NCBI GenBank assembly: GCA_937898715.1
Contig: CALEKA010000005.1
Coordinates: 3,972 to 67,971 of the forward strand
DNA from: an uncultured Prevotella sp.
GTDB lineage: Bacteria; Bacteroidota; Bacteroidia; Bacteroidales; Bacteroidaceae
Direction of reading: 5' to 3'
DNA length: 64,000 nt
The notes under the pieces were generated by a model. That model saw only the letters and a program-made list of their open reading frames with translations. It was not told the DNA's origin and made no database searches. The first letter of the stretch is position 1; every line of letters starts with the position of its first letter. Shown in pieces: positions 40,882 through 49,957 of the stretch. The position numbers were made by a program, and so were the translations under genes.

Positions 40882-42816
40882 TTACTTTCCTTTCTGCCTC
40901 AGTCGCTCAGCGTTGCGATTCTTGGGAGTCTTCTTCGCGTCGGCCTTCTGCTTCACGATCTCGCGAGGCTTCTGCTGCGTGATTGGCAGGGCGTTGAGGT
41001 CCCAGGTCTGTTCTATGTCCCAGTTGGCGCGGACGGTGAGCTTGTGCGGGTAGTAGTATACGCGTTCTGCCTGTCGGCCTTCGGCATAGCAGCCGGGGTC
41101 CCACGTGAGGTTGTGGTTGAGGTCGTTGTAGAGACGCAGGTAGTAGTCGGTGGGGCGTAGGTAGAAGAAGTCGGCTCTGCCATTCTTCACTCGAACTTGT
41201 CGTTCCACGCGATTGTCGGCCGTCATGAGTTGTACTACGGCGGTGGAATCGGCTTCGGGTATGAGCAGGAAGAGCGATCCATACTTGTCTTCCGAATCGA
41301 TGGAGAAACTGATGTCGTTGGGCAGATTGACCTTGCCCGAAAGGCCTGTGATGCAGGCAGAGTCGACGTTGAGCACATACTCCTGCTTGGGCCTCCACTC
41401 CGCTCGGAGCGTATACTCGAGGTGGGAGAGGGGGGAGCGATCTATGCGGTAGGGAGCTTCGTGGTAGGTGGAGTCGACCTTGAGGAAGAGGTGAATGCCT
41501 GTGGTGTCGAAGCGGGCAGCGGGCTCGGGCAGAGAGATGCGTACGTTCTGATCGGGGGCAAAGCTGCCACGTGCGCCGATGGTGATGCGCAGCGGGTCTA
41601 CTGGCGGTTGCTCTTGCGAATAGTCGCCCTGCTTGTGGCGCTTCTCGAGCCCTTTGCGCCACTTAGCGAGCTCTGCTTCACGCAGTTTCTGCCTCCGTTC
41701 GAAGGGCAGTCGGGGCACGAGTTCGAGCGTGTCGGTCTGCATGAAGTTGATGTGGGTGGAGTCGTTGGTGGCCTCGTAGGTGTAGGCTATAAGGAGCGAG
41801 TCGCGATTGACGAGTGCCGTGTCGCGCAGCCAGTAGGTCAGGGTGTCATTGCCCGCAGAGCGGTCTACGACGAGGGCTCCGTCGGCATCGAAGTTGAGCC
41901 CGCGCACCTTGGGCTCTATGGCCGATGGGGCGGTGAAGAAGGTGCGGAAGTATTCGGGTTCGCGCTGCGTCTTGAGAAGCTGACGCGAAAGGTTCTTCTC
42001 GGTGAAGGCGAGCAGTACTACGTCGTCGGGGATGTAGTGGGTGTAGCGCACGCTGCGGATCGTATCGATGTGGATAGTGTCTGCCCAGAGCGTGTCGTGG
42101 CGGATGTCGGGGAATGAGGAGGGCTTGATCTCCTCGTCAGAGAATGCCATCATCTCGCCCAGAGAGTACTTGAAGTCGCCATCCACGTCTTTGAGTGCAT
42201 AGATGTGGTACTTGCCCGGGGCTACGCCCTTGATGCTGAAGTGGCCGTTGCCATCGGTGCGTGCCACGCGGTCGAAGGGTAGGCGGGTAAATGCTGAGTC
42301 GGCCAGGTTGCTGTGAAGGCCCACGAGGATGCCCTTGACGGGCTCCAGATTGCCGGCTTCGAGCACGTGGCCAGCCACTTCCATGGTGTCGAGCTTTTCG
42401 CCCGTAGAGAAGTAGTAGGTGAAGTTGCCCAGGGGGTTGCCCTCGTTGGAGTCGACGATGGCGTCGCTGAAGTCGATGGTATAGGTAGTATTGGGCTTCA
42501 GAGAGTCCATTAGCTCCACGCTGATGCGCTTGCCCGACGTTTTGATCTCGGGCATCTCGATCTGAGGCGGCGATACGATCACCTTCTCTTGAGCATTCTC
42601 CACCTTGATGAGTTCGTCGAAGGCAATGCTCACCTTGCGCGCCTTCTCATTGGTGCCGCCAAGGGAGGGCGTCATGCTCACGACCTTGGGTGGAGTCTCG
42701 TCGTAGGGACCACCATCAGGACCACTGCCGGGGTTGGCACACGAGGCCAAGCCTACGGCTGCGAGCAGCAGGCAAAGCAGTGAGGAGAGTAGGCAGAGAG
42801 GAGAGAGTTTAGGCAT
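40882..42816 (-). CDS. Ig-like (Big_5) domain lipoprotein
   Basis: This 644-residue lipoprotein (lipobox LASC, Cys about 26, then ANPGSGPDGG) begins with a Big_5/SbsA-type Ig-like domain (about 40-140: PPKVVSMTPSLGGTNEKARK, LKPNTTYTIDFSDAI). A carboxypeptidase-regulatory-like beta domain follows (about 145-215: GHFSIKGVAPGKYHIYALKD). The middle and C-terminus are not assigned; the end is Lys-rich. It is a widespread Bacteroidetes family of unknown role, probably in the outer membrane. Its first eight bases overlap the end of the GH3 gene, so it is translated from the same mRNA. Confidence 0.8.
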   Translation of the reverse strand: MPKLSPLCLLSSLLCLLLAAVGLASCANPGSGPDGGPYDETPPKVVSMTPSLGGTNEKARKVSIAFDELIKVENAQEKVIVSPPQIEMPEIKTSGKRISVELMDSLKPNTTYTIDFSDAIVDSNEGNPLGNFTYYFSTGEKLDTMEVAGHVLEAGNLEPVKGILVGLHSNLADSAFTRLPFDRVARTDGNGHFSIKGVAPGKYHIYALKDVDGDFKYSLGEMMAFSDEEIKPSSFPDIRHDTLWADTIHIDTIRSVRYTHYIPDDVVLLAFTEKNLSRQLLKTQREPEYFRTFFTAPSAIEPKVRGLNFDADGALVVDRSAGNDTLTYWLRDTALVNRDSLLIAYTYEATNDSTHINFMQTDTLELVPRLPFERRQKLREAELAKWRKGLEKRHKQGDYSQEQPPVDPLRITIGARGSFAPDQNVRISLPEPAARFDTTGIHLFLKVDSTYHEAPYRIDRSPLSHLEYTLRAEWRPKQEYVLNVDSACITGLSGKVNLPNDISFSIDSEDKYGSLFLLIPEADSTAVVQLMTADNRVERQVRVKNGRADFFYLRPTDYYLRLYNDLNHNLTWDPGCYAEGRQAERVYYYPHKLTVRANWDIEQTWDLNALPITQQKPREIVKQKADAKKTPKNRNAERLRQKGK

Positions 42817-44323
42817 GAGAGTTGAGCGTGAGTATTTGTTCTATGATATCGCGGTTGTTGCTCAAGCGGGGCACCTTGTGCTGTCCGCCAAGCTTGCCGC
42901 GGCTCTTGAGCCATTCGTTGAATAGCCCCTTGCGAGCAGGGATTACTTCGAGCCTCTGGAGGGTGATGTCTTTGTGGCGTTTAGCCTCGTAGTCGGAGTT
43001 GATGTGCTGCAGGGCTTCGTCGAGAATGCGGGCAAACTCTTTGAGGTCGGCAGGGGCCTTCTCAAACTCTATCACCCACTGATGGCGGCATTTCCCTTCA
43101 GCGTCCATAAATACGGGTGCAGCGGTGTACTCGTTGACCACGGCTCCCGTCTGCCGACACGCCTCGTAGAGGCCCTTCTCGGCATTGTCGACGATGAGCT
43201 CTTCGCCGAAGGCATTGATAAAGCTCTTCGTGCGGCCGCTGATGATAAACTTGTAGGGATTGGTGGAGGTAAACTTCACGGTGTCGCCTATCTGGTAGCG
43301 CCAGAGTCCGCCCGTGGTGGAGATGACGATGGCATAGTTGTGGCCTGCCTCTACGTCCCATAGGGGGAGCACCTGCGGATGAGGCTTGCCCACTTCTTCG
43401 AGCGGAATGAATTCGAAGAATACGCCGTAGTCGATCATCAAGAGCATGGCAGCGTCGGTGGGGTCGTTTTGCAGACCGAAGAATCCCTCTGAGGCATTGT
43501 AGGTCTCCATATAGTGCATACCCGCCGAACGGATGAGGTGGGTGTACTGATCGCGATAGGGCGTGAAGGCTACTCCTCCGTGGAAGAACACTTCGAGGTT
43601 GGGCCATATCTCGTCGAGATACTGCTTCCCGCTGATTTCGAGCATACGTGTGATTACGGCCATCATCCATGAGGGCACACCCGAGATGTTGGTCACGTCC
43701 TTGTGGATGGCTATCTCGGCTATGCGGTCGCGCTTCTCCTCGAAGTCGCTCAGCAGGGCAATCTTCTTGGGCGGTATGCGCACGAGGTTGACCAGCGGAT
43801 TGATGTTTTCGATGAGTATGGCGCTGAGGTCGCCCACGAGTGAGTGGGCCACGTTGTAATTGGGAGCGTGGCTACCGCCGAGGATAAGCGATTTTCCGTC
43901 GAAGAGGCGGCTCAAGGGATTGTTGCGCAGATAGAGCGCCACGGCATCAGTGCCTCCTTGATAATGTGTGTCGTGCAGGCAGTCGCGGCTTACGGGGATA
44001 AACTTGCTCTTGTCGTTGGTGGTGCCCGATGATTTGGCGTACCACTTCACTTGTCCTGGCCAGAGCACGTGCTTCTCGCCGTGGCGCATGCGATCGATGT
44101 AGCCTTTTAGTTCCTCGTAGGTGTTGATAGGCACTTTGGCAGCGAATTCCTCATAGCTGTGGATAGAATCGTATTGGAAACGGTGTCCCCATTCCGTATC
44201 AGCGGCACGCTTCAGCAGATGCTCCAGTACGCTGCGCTGAATGCTTTCGGCGTGGCTTTCGTACTGTTCAATGGCTTTGAGTCGACCGTTGAAGAGGGGG
44301 CGTATGATAGATGTCAAGTTCAT
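42809..44323 (-). CDS. GH3 auxin-responsive promoter family protein (acyl-adenylating type)
   Basis: This 504-residue cytosolic protein belongs to the bacterial GH3 family, a branch of the ANL adenylate-forming enzymes. Visible are the nucleotide loop KWYAKSSGTTNDKSKFIPVS (about 93-112), YNASEGFFGLQ (about 277-287), the ATP-binding VISTTGGLWRYQIGDTVKFT and the hinge IISGRTKSFINAFGEELI. Plant GH3 proteins join amino acids to hormone acids; bacterial substrates are unknown. The -7 promoter box ends only about eight bases from the start codon, so the mRNA may be leaderless. The Ig-like lipoprotein gene overlaps its end. Confidence 0.9.
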   Translation of the reverse strand: MNLTSIIRPLFNGRLKAIEQYESHAESIQRSVLEHLLKRAADTEWGHRFQYDSIHSYEEFAAKVPINTYEELKGYIDRMRHGEKHVLWPGQVKWYAKSSGTTNDKSKFIPVSRDCLHDTHYQGGTDAVALYLRNNPLSRLFDGKSLILGGSHAPNYNVAHSLVGDLSAILIENINPLVNLVRIPPKKIALLSDFEEKRDRIAEIAIHKDVTNISGVPSWMMAVITRMLEISGKQYLDEIWPNLEVFFHGGVAFTPYRDQYTHLIRSAGMHYMETYNASEGFFGLQNDPTDAAMLLMIDYGVFFEFIPLEEVGKPHPQVLPLWDVEAGHNYAIVISTTGGLWRYQIGDTVKFTSTNPYKFIISGRTKSFINAFGEELIVDNAEKGLYEACRQTGAVVNEYTAAPVFMDAEGKCRHQWVIEFEKAPADLKEFARILDEALQHINSDYEAKRHKDITLQRLEVIPARKGLFNEWLKSRGKLGGQHKVPRLSNNRDIIEQILTLNSHA

Positions 44324-44330
44324 AACAAGT

Positions 44331-44339
44331 GCAAAGATA
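44331..44339 (-). promoter_or_regulatory. Promoter -7 box for the GH3 gene, very close to its start
   Basis: On the minus strand it reads TATCTTTGC; the start codon lies at 44321-44323. With the usual start of transcription 5-7 bases after the box, the leader would be 0-4 bases. Confidence 0.5.
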
Positions 44340-44428
44340 AATCTTTCTTATAGTCTGTGGCGAAAAGATGGTGAAAAGTTTAGGAGTTTAATAAGTTTAG
44401 AGGAGTGTATTGTACGTGTACAACGAAT

Positions 44429-44463
44429 TATCCCGACTTTCACGCTTAGCGAAAGTCGGGATA
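44429..44463 (-). terminator. Terminator of the PfkB kinase gene
   Basis: TATCCCGACTTTC / GAAAGTCGGGATA is a perfect 13-bp stem with a 9-base loop, 57 bases past the kinase stop codon. Confidence 0.7.
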
Positions 44464-44519
44464 GAGTAGGGAGGGGAAGAGAGGATAGCATAGTGCTTCT
44501 CTTCTCATATGTGTGGGGG

Positions 44520-45398
44520 TTATCGTCCTTCCTTCACGATGTGCCACACGTCGTCTTCGGTGCGGGCGAAGGGGCCGTTGGCTTCGAGCTTGAGCGTGGA
44601 CATGGCGGCGGCGAAATGGCCTGCTTCTGATGGGTCGGCACCTCGTGAACGCATGTAGAGATAGCCAGTGGAGTAGGTGTCGCCACAGCCTGTAGCGTCG
44701 ACTACGCGGAGTGGGGGATAGGCACAGACGTCGTAGAAGTGATTGTTCTCAAGGATCACGCTGCCGTAGTCGCCAAGGGTGACGCACACCTCCTTTACAC
44801 CCCATTCTGATAGCTGAAGGGCGGCATCGTGGGCATCGCTGTGGCCAGTGAGCACTTCCATCTCGTACTCGTTGACCTTGAGCACGTCGATGTGGCGAAG
44901 GGCTTCGCGCTTCTCTTTCCAATCTACTGCATAGACTTTCTCTCCGCGCACTTCGCGCAGGTAGCCTTGTGAGTCAACGCTCACTACACCGCGCTCGGCA
45001 AGTGACTTGATGACCTCAAGCGAGAAATCATCGGCCAGGAGCGAACCGAGATGGTAGACGTTAGCCTTTACGCCTTGCAGACTTTCCACCGTGAAGGGGT
45101 CTGCCTTGGCGAGGACGCGCTGTGTGCGATTGTTTTGATTTTCACCATATTTATTCTCAAAGTATACGGTGTGGCGCGAGGGAATAACGCTTACCTCTAC
45201 GCCGAGTTGGCGCAGGTCGGTCACGGCTTGCATGTCCGTCGGGGCAAGCGAGGTGACGAGGTGGAAATCTTTGCCTCCATTGAGGTGGTACATGGCGTGG
45301 GCAAAGTAGTAGGATGTGCCTCCCGGCATATCGACTTCGGTCTCGGGCGTGATAATCTTATCGTGCGTGATGTGCCCGATGCAGCATATATTGTTCAT
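44520..45398 (-). CDS. PfkB family carbohydrate/nucleoside kinase
   Basis: This is a 292-residue cytosolic sugar kinase of the ribokinase fold. The N-terminus MNNICCIGHITHDKI and GGTSYYFAHAMYHL form the substrate lid; the C-terminal PfkB signature 2 is VVDATGCGDTYSTGYLY, with the catalytic base Asp in GCGD (most members have GAGD, so an Ala-to-Cys change in the anion hole is visible). The substrate cannot be told; inositol-, ribose- and adenosine-type kinases share this pattern. It is monocistronic, with a -7 box (minus strand TAACTTTGC, plus 45421-45429) just upstream and a terminator downstream. Confidence 0.88.
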   Translation of the reverse strand: MNNICCIGHITHDKIITPETEVDMPGGTSYYFAHAMYHLNGGKDFHLVTSLAPTDMQAVTDLRQLGVEVSVIPSRHTVYFENKYGENQNNRTQRVLAKADPFTVESLQGVKANVYHLGSLLADDFSLEVIKSLAERGVVSVDSQGYLREVRGEKVYAVDWKEKREALRHIDVLKVNEYEMEVLTGHSDAHDAALQLSEWGVKEVCVTLGDYGSVILENNHFYDVCAYPPLRVVDATGCGDTYSTGYLYMRSRGADPSEAGHFAAAMSTLKLEANGPFARTEDDVWHIVKEGR

Positions 45399-45591
45399 CT
45401 ATTTTTAACGTTAAAAGCGTGCAAAGTTACTAATTTATATCTTAGTAAGCGTGCTTTGGGTCATTTATACGCTCGGGAAGCGAAGAATTGACCATTCTAT
45501 TGGCTATATTGGCACTCATGGGCGAACACGGAGGGCGGTACTTGCACGAAAGAGGATAGGGTAGAGAAGGGGGTAATGATCTACGCTCTCA

Positions 45592-48360
45592 TCAATGCGC
45601 TTCGAGCCAATTGGCGCCTTCGCCACAGTCGGCTATGAGGGGCACGCTCATGGTGTAGGCATGCTCCATCTCGTCGATGACGATGCGCTTCACTTGGTCA
45701 AGTTCGTCGGGATAGACCGAAAAGTTGAGTTCGTCGTGCACCTGGAGGATCATCTTCGAGCGTATGCCTTCCTGTTCAAACCGATGGTCGATGCGCACCA
45801 TGGCTATCTTGATAATGTCGGCAGCGGTGCCCTGAATAGGTGCGTTGACGGCGTTGCGCTCGGCATAGCCGCGTACTACGGCGTTTTTAGAATTGATGTC
45901 GGGCAGATAGCGTCGGCGGCCAAAGGCTGTCACGATGTAGCCGCGCTGGCGAGCTTCTTCTACGCTTCGCTCCATGTATTCTTTGACCTTTGGATACGTC
46001 TGGAAATAGTTGGTAATGAGCTCTTTGGCTTCGCCTCGGCTCACCTCCATGCGTTCGGCCAGTCCGAAGGCAGAGATGCCGTAGATGATGCCGAAGTTGG
46101 CTGTTTTTGCTTTGCGTCGCTCATCGCGAGTGATCTCTTCGAGCGGTTTGTGAAACACGCGCGAGGCAGTTGCTGCATGGATGTCGCGTCCCTCACAGAA
46201 GTCGTTGATAAGGTGCTCGTCGCCGCTCAGATGCGCCATGATGCGTAGTTCTATCTGCGAATAGTCGGCCGAGAAGAATGTGCAGCCTGCTTCGGGCACG
46301 AATGCCTTGCGTATCTCACGGCCATCGTCGCCCCTGACGGGGATGTTCTGCAGATTGGGGTTGGACGAAGATAGGCGTCCAGTTGCAGTTACGGCTTGAT
46401 TGAACGATGTATGGATGTGGCCCGTCTCGGGATTGATCAGCTTTGGCAGAGCATCAATGTAGGTACTGATGAGCTTCTTGAGTCCGCGATGGGCAAGAAT
46501 CTTCTCTACGATGGGATGCTTCGTGCGGAGGGCTTCGAGCACTTCCTCGCTCGTGGAGTACTGTCCGCTCTTTGTCTTCTTGGCTTTGTCGTTGAGGTGG
46601 AGTTCGTCGAAGAGCACTTCGCCCACCTGCTTGGGCGAGGTGATGGTAAAGGGGTGACCTGCGAGCTCGTAAATCTCTGCTTCGAGCTGCTGCATGCGTT
46701 GGCGGAAATGTTTCCCTGTCTCGTCGAGGGCTTGGGTGTCGAGTGTTACGCCATTGCGCTCCATCTTGGCAAGCACAGGCATGAGCGGCATCTCAATGTC
46801 GTGGAATTCCTGCATGAGTCCGTTTTTCTCAAGTTCTTCTTTGAGTGGCTGCATGAGGCGGAGTGTCACATCGGCATCCTCGCAAGCGTAGTCGCGAATG
46901 TCGGCTGGGTCGAGGTCGGTCATGTTCTTTTGGTTGCGTCCCTTCGGTCCGATAAGTTCTTCGATGTGGATGGTCTGATAGTTGAGGTAGACTTCGGCAA
47001 GGAAGTCCATGTTGTGGTAAAGTTCGGGCTGTACCAAGTAGTGAGCGAGCATGGTGTCGAATAGGGGGAAGCTGAGACGGATGCCATAACGGGCAAGCAC
47101 GTTGAGATCGTACTTGATGTTCTGTCCCACCTTGAGGATCTTGGTATTTTCGTAGAAGGGACGGAAAATGTCGACCATGCGCTGCGCTGCTTCCGTTTCA
47201 CGTGGAACAGCCACGTACCAAGCCCTTCCGCCCTCCACGGCGAAGCTCAATCCTACCAAATGAGCACTGATAGCATCGATTGAGGTGGTCTCGGTGTCAA
47301 AACTAACAGTACTGAATGTCAATAAAACTTCACATACACTGCGCGCATCGTCTTCATTATCAATGAGAATATACTCGTGCTCTACGTCGTTTAGCTTCTT
47401 GTGAATCGTTTCTTTTTTCTCTTCTGATAAGTTGGTAGGCTCTGCGTCAAAGAGAGTGCCCAAACTGTTAGTACTTTTTTGCACTTCGGCTTCACCTCCG
47501 TTCATTCGATTCAAGAAGGTGCGAAACTCCAATTGCTCGTAGATGGGGCGCAGCAATTCGTTGTCGGGGTCCTGTCGCTTCAGCGAGTTGAGGTCGAGGG
47601 TCAGGTCGACATCGGTCTTGATGGTGACAAGAAATTTGGAGAAGCGTATCTGTTCCACATTTTCCTCCACCTTCTTCTTGAGCGCACCCTTTAGCTCGTC
47701 GGTATGCGAGAGCATGTTGTCGATCGAGCCAAATTGCGTAATGAGCTTTACTGCCGTCTTCTCGCCCACACCAGGACAGCCCGGCACATTGTCGGCTGTA
47801 TCGCCCATGAGACCGAGTAGGTCGATCACCTGGTCTGTATGACTGATGCCATATTTTGCACATACCTCTTCCGGTCCGAGCTTCTCCATCGGTGCGTTGC
47901 CGTGGCTCGGTCGACGCATGAAGATGCCCGGCCTTACCAGTTGCGCATAGTCCTTATCGGGAGTGACCATGTGCACCTCGAGTCCTGCCTCTGCGCCCTT
48001 GAGAGCGAGCGTACCGATTACGTCGTCCGCCTCAAAACCAGGCACTTCGAGTATGGGAATGCGATAGGCGCGAATGATGTCCTTGATCACGGGTACAGCC
48101 CAACGGATATCTTCGGGTGTGGCCTCGCGTTGTGCTTTATATTCAGGGTAAGCCTCATGGCGGAAGGTGCCTCCAGCGGGGTCGAAGGCAATCCCGATGA
48201 AGTCAGGACGCTCGTTAGTGAGCACGTCGTTGAGCGTATTGACAAAGCCAAAAACGGCAGAGGTGTTCTGTCCCTTAGAGTTGATGCGCGGACTGCGGAT
48301 AAGGGCGTAGTAAGCACGGTATATCAGTGCGTATGCGTCGAGAAGATAGAGTGTTTGCAT
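45592..48360 (-). CDS. polA: DNA polymerase I
   Basis: This 922-residue protein starts at 48360 (MQTLYLLDAYALIYRAYYAL); 14 further in-frame codons upstream are not conserved-looking. Domains: 5'-3' FEN-type nuclease (about 1-300: GFEADDVIGTLA, LMGDTADNVPGCPGVGEKTA); a 3'-5' proofreading domain (about 340-540) that keeps the acidic exo motifs DTETT, NIKYDL and YACEDAD, so proofreading is probably active; and the family A polymerase (about 560-920: FFSADYSQIELRIMAHLSGD, RRKAKTANFGIIYGISAFGL, LQVHDELNFSV). It fills gaps in repair and removes RNA primers. A parS-like 14-mer lies inside the coding region at 47195. ispB is divergent. Confidence 0.97.
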   Translation of the reverse strand: MQTLYLLDAYALIYRAYYALIRSPRINSKGQNTSAVFGFVNTLNDVLTNERPDFIGIAFDPAGGTFRHEAYPEYKAQREATPEDIRWAVPVIKDIIRAYRIPILEVPGFEADDVIGTLALKGAEAGLEVHMVTPDKDYAQLVRPGIFMRRPSHGNAPMEKLGPEEVCAKYGISHTDQVIDLLGLMGDTADNVPGCPGVGEKTAVKLITQFGSIDNMLSHTDELKGALKKKVEENVEQIRFSKFLVTIKTDVDLTLDLNSLKRQDPDNELLRPIYEQLEFRTFLNRMNGGEAEVQKSTNSLGTLFDAEPTNLSEEKKETIHKKLNDVEHEYILIDNEDDARSVCEVLLTFSTVSFDTETTSIDAISAHLVGLSFAVEGGRAWYVAVPRETEAAQRMVDIFRPFYENTKILKVGQNIKYDLNVLARYGIRLSFPLFDTMLAHYLVQPELYHNMDFLAEVYLNYQTIHIEELIGPKGRNQKNMTDLDPADIRDYACEDADVTLRLMQPLKEELEKNGLMQEFHDIEMPLMPVLAKMERNGVTLDTQALDETGKHFRQRMQQLEAEIYELAGHPFTITSPKQVGEVLFDELHLNDKAKKTKSGQYSTSEEVLEALRTKHPIVEKILAHRGLKKLISTYIDALPKLINPETGHIHTSFNQAVTATGRLSSSNPNLQNIPVRGDDGREIRKAFVPEAGCTFFSADYSQIELRIMAHLSGDEHLINDFCEGRDIHAATASRVFHKPLEEITRDERRKAKTANFGIIYGISAFGLAERMEVSRGEAKELITNYFQTYPKVKEYMERSVEEARQRGYIVTAFGRRRYLPDINSKNAVVRGYAERNAVNAPIQGTAADIIKIAMVRIDHRFEQEGIRSKMILQVHDELNFSVYPDELDQVKRIVIDEMEHAYTMSVPLIADCGEGANWLEAH
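47195..47208. promoter_or_regulatory. parS-like site 1 (inside polA)
   Basis: GTTTCACGTGGAAC, flanked C...A, matches 14 of 16 positions of the ParB-binding consensus TGTTTCACGTGAAACA. It is identical to the core at 54173-54186. It encodes part of VPRET in PolA, so coding constraint cannot be the only explanation for the match. Confidence 0.5.
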
Positions 48361-48461
48361 GGATTTTGCGGAAGTGATTGCGTTTATCTTACAAAAATAC
48401 ACAATTCATCGCGGATGAAGCGAACTAATTTACTAATTTTGTAAGCTGAAACTGAAATCTT

Positions 48462-49436
48462 ATGGACAAACTATCCATCATTCGCCAACCCGTAAGCGAG
48501 GAATTGGCTCAATACAAAACGCTCTTTGATGAAGCCTTGACCCACGAAGATGACTTCTTGGGTCATGCGCTTGGCTATGTGCGCCAGCGCAAAGGCAAGA
48601 TGATGCGCCCGCTGCTTGTGCTGCTTATGGCCAAGGAGAGGGGAGCGGTCAGCGACAAAAGTCTGCGTAGTGCCGTCACGCTCGAATTGCTCCATACGGC
48701 ATCGCTCGTTCATGACGATGTGGTGGACGAAAGCGGCGAGCGCCGTGGACAGCGTTCGGTAAATGCCGTCTACGACAATAAGGTGGCAGTACTCTTGGGC
48801 GACTATCTGCTCAGCACCTCGCTGCTCGAAGCTACGCTGACTCACGACATCCAGATTGTACGGCTCATCTCTCGCTTGGGTGGAATTCTCTCGGAAGGTG
48901 AAATCTATCAGCTCAATAATATCAAGAAGGAACGGGTGAGCGAGGAGGCATATTTCCGTGTGATAGAACACAAAACGGCTTCGCTCTTTGCCGCCTGTGC
49001 CGAGCTTGGAGCCCTCTCTGCCAATGCTGATGCTGACTACGTGAATCGTGCCAAACGATTCGGTGAATTGGTGGGAATCTGCTTTCAAATACGTGATGAT
49101 ATCTTTGATTATTACGCCGATCCGTCAATAGGAAAGCCCACAGGTAACGATATGGCAGAGGGCAAACTTACCCTGCCCGTGATCTATGCTCTTGAGCATA
49201 CCGATCGTGAAGATGTGCATGAATGGGCGGCTCGCGTAAAGCGTGGTGAGGCTACAGCTGAAGAGATAGCTCAGCTTGTGGAATTTACTAAGCAATCGGG
49301 TGGTATAGAATACGCCGAGCAGACCATGCAGCGACTCCATGGCGAAGCTGTAGAACTGCTCAATGCATGGACTAATGAAGCAGTGCGTGATGCTTTGAAG
49401 GGCTATATCGACTATGTGGTAGAACGTAAGTTTTAG
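48462..49436 (+). CDS. ispB: Polyprenyl diphosphate synthase (octaprenyl-type)
   Basis: This 324-residue trans-isoprenyl synthase makes the long side chain of menaquinone. The first Asp-rich motif is DDVVD (D85, D86, D89) preceded by LLHTASLVH; the second is DDIFDYY (about 211-217) with FQIR just before; KPTGNDMAEGKLTLP follows. The chain length of the product is not certain from sequence; menaquinone side chains in this order are long (10-13 units). This quinone feeds the fumarate reductase. It is divergent from polA, with a TAATTTTG -7 box at 48434-48441, and is followed by a strong terminator. Confidence 0.92.
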   Translation: MDKLSIIRQPVSEELAQYKTLFDEALTHEDDFLGHALGYVRQRKGKMMRPLLVLLMAKERGAVSDKSLRSAVTLELLHTASLVHDDVVDESGERRGQRSVNAVYDNKVAVLLGDYLLSTSLLEATLTHDIQIVRLISRLGGILSEGEIYQLNNIKKERVSEEAYFRVIEHKTASLFAACAELGALSANADADYVNRAKRFGELVGICFQIRDDIFDYYADPSIGKPTGNDMAEGKLTLPVIYALEHTDREDVHEWAARVKRGEATAEEIAQLVEFTKQSGGIEYAEQTMQRLHGEAVELLNAWTNEAVRDALKGYIDYVVERKF

Positions 49437-49474
49437 CCCCCTCTTCAAAACAATATTCATCTCTAAAATAATCA

Positions 49475-49515
49475 ATCTCAAGCAGTGAGCATCCCTTATG
49501 TTCGCTGCTTGAGAT
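49475..49515 (+). terminator. Terminator of ispB
   Basis: ATCTCAAGCAG / CTGCTTGAGAT, then TTTTTTTGG: an 11-bp stem with an 19-base loop and a T tract. The arms are the same as those of the hairpin at 49887-49937. Confidence 0.8.
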
Positions 49516-49601
49516 TTTTTTGGGGGGATAGGGAAAGTGCTTTTGGAAAAGGGCGTTTGTGTTGCTTTATTTCGTACGATATTTTCTGAGATGAGCATTC
49601 A

Positions 49602-49697
49602 TGTTGTCGTACACCGACCGTTGCTCGTGCGTACACCGACCGGTGTTCATGCGTACACCGACCGATGTTCGTGCGTACACCGACCGGTGTACGACAA
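49602..49697. repeat. 22-bp tandem array (GTACACCGACCG), locus 2
   Basis: GTACACCGACCG occurs at 49609, 49631, 49653 and 49675, a 22-base period, with outer inverted ends (ATGTTGTCGTACACCG and CGGTGTACGACAACTT). The left flank GAGATGAGCAT is shared with locus 1 (9305-9406). It lies between the two convergent terminators; the remaining sequence in 49437-49957 shows no gene. Confidence 0.8.
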
Positions 49698-49886
49698 CTT
49701 GCACGACCTTTTAGCATTACTTGAGTGTGCTTCTTTTTACAATATGAATGCGCTTCTTTATACGGTTTGCCGGCCTCTATGAGATAATCATCTTGTGCTT
49801 TCGGGAGGGCTGCGATAGCGTTTTAATAACGCGTTTTCGTCGTTTCCGACGTGTGCTACCAAAGGGTGTAAGATGTTGATAATGAC

Positions 49887-49937
49887 AAAAAAATCTCAAG
49901 CAGGGCGTATATTTTGCTCACTGCTTGAGATTTTTTT
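49887..49937 (-). terminator. Terminator of deoC (works in both directions)
   Basis: AAAAAAATCTCAAGCAG / CTGCTTGAGATTTTTTT, a 17-bp symmetric stem with a 17-base loop, 20 bases past the deoC stop. Confidence 0.8.
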
Positions 49938-49957
49938 GTTGGGAGGAGAAGATGGCC

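Noticed and set aside
45592..48360. Inactive proofreading domain in DNA polymerase I, as in Taq-like enzymes
   Set aside because: The acidic residues of the exonuclease motifs (DTETT, NIKYDL, YACEDAD) appear to be kept, so loss of activity is not supported.
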